The position numbers and the translations under genes are program-made. From assembly GCA_949744025.1 (NCBI GenBank), contig CATJWA010000306.1, forward strand, positions 1 through 5,116: DNA of 5,116 bases, in the 5' to 3' direction. The notes under the pieces were generated by a model that saw only the letters and a program-made list of their open reading frames with translations, was not told where the DNA came from and ran no database searches. This document shows, piece after piece, positions 4,689 to 5,116 of the stretch. Position 1 is the first letter of the stretch. Each line of letters starts with the position of its first letter. Source of the DNA: an uncultured Eubacteriales bacterium. Lineage in GTDB: Bacteria > Bacillota > Clostridia > Oscillospirales > Oscillospiraceae.

Positions 4689-5116
4689 ATGATAAATTTG
4701 ACATTTGACCCAGACAACACTCTCGCTGGCGGGCTCTCGTCAATGTCCCCGCGCGAGGTGATTGAATTAGGCATAGATATCTGCGCTGCCGTGGAGAGCG
4801 TATTTGGCGGCGCGCAGTGCCACGGCAATATTTGGCCGGGCAAGATAAGCCTTGCCGACGGCAAGGTATTTCTCGGCCCCTCGGAGCATTTGGGGATAAA
4901 GGAGATGCCGCCCGACGCGCTCGAATATATAGCTCCCGAGCAGTTCTGGCACGGGGAAAACACTCCCGCGGCGGACGTATACTCCATCGGACTTATTCTC
5001 TACACAGCTCTCAACCGCGGAGTTATGCCTTTCTTTCAGGGTGGGGAGCCGACGCCGGAAAAGCGTGCCGCCGCTCTTCAGGCCCGCATGCGCGGAAACG
5101 CCATGCCCTACCCCCG
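4689..5116 (+). CDS. N-lobe-less, degenerate protein-kinase-like protein (partial)
   Basis: The frame is open from ATG at 4689 to the right edge (142 complete codons). AAAGGA lies 10 nt upstream and an in-frame TAG directly precedes the ATG, so nothing is missing at the N-terminus. The protein has no Gly-rich loop, no VAIK lysine and no alpha-C glutamate. After SMSPREVIELGIDICAAVES (18-37, resembling helix E) it enters the C-lobe. HGNIWPGKI (45-53) stands where HxDxxPxN belongs, so the catalytic Asp is Asn and the metal-binding Asn is Lys. VFLGPSE (60-66) replaces DFG. LEYIAPEQF (78-86) is an intact APE segment, and ADVYSIGLILYTALNRGVMPFF (95-116) matches subdomain IX. MRGNAMPYP (134-142) fits the usual helix G region. 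The C-terminus and any fused domain lie outside the window. Catalysis is unlikely; a binding or scaffold role is inferred. Confidence 0.75.
   Translation, partial: MINLTFDPDNTLAGGLSSMSPREVIELGIDICAAVESVFGGAQCHGNIWPGKISLADGKVFLGPSEHLGIKEMPPDALEYIAPEQFWHGENTPAADVYSIGLILYTALNRGVMPFFQGGEPTPEKRAAALQARMRGNAMPYP

Noticed and set aside
4631..4987. 118-codon minus-strand open frame at the right end
   Set aside because: It is antisense to the kinase-like gene, whose translation carries recognisable APE and subdomain IX motifs. The antisense product shows none.

Overview
The window looks like a chromosomal segment of a Bacillota bacterium, most likely a gut-type Clostridia/Oscillospirales member. The reasons are strong purine-rich ribosome binding sites, near-consensus sigma-A promoters, A+T-rich intergenic DNA around moderately G+C-rich genes, and a set of families common in that group: an XRE regulator paired with a small membrane protein, a DUF3795-type Cys-rich protein, HI0933/BaiN-type and COG2509-type flavoproteins, and a kinase-like protein. 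The taxonomic call is inference. I see no rRNA, tRNA, IS element or CRISPR array.

Layout, left to right. (1) At 1-32 the first codons of a minus-strand gene run off the left edge. (2) At 33-188 lies a divergent control region with a near-perfect sigma-A promoter (TTGACA-17-TATACT). Three 18-bp operator-like dyads spaced exactly 23 bp apart overlie its -35, its -10 and its start point. (3) At 189-866 is a two-gene plus-strand module: a 72-aa XRE/Cro-type regulator that appears to start at CTG, then a four-helix membrane protein of DUF2178-like character. It ends in a perfect 15-bp terminator hairpin at 865-899, which can also serve the convergent operon. (4) At 4304-933, on the minus strand, is a tightly packed operon: a small frameshifted ORF, an HI0933/BaiN-like flavoprotein, a COG2509-like FAD-dependent protein, and a DUF3795-type Cys-rich protein. 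The small ORF's stop abuts the first flavoprotein's ATG, and the two flavoproteins overlap by ATGA. (5) At 4305-4688 is an intergenic control region with an 11-bp-period tandem repeat, a palindromic -10 and a long-range inverted repeat. (6) From 4689 to the right edge, on the plus strand, is a protein that begins directly in the C-lobe of a protein kinase fold. It has no N-lobe and its catalytic motifs are degenerate.

How the parts may work together: the XRE protein probably represses its own promoter, and perhaps the divergent gene, through the three-operator array. The membrane partner's role is unknown. The minus-strand operon joins two FAD Rossmann proteins of largely unassigned physiological substrate with a Cys-rich putative metal-binding protein, so a shared redox role is possible but unproven. 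The strongest candidates for something undescribed are the half-kinase at the right edge, the phased three-operator promoter with the CTG start, and the broken or recoded small ORF in front of the flavoprotein operon.
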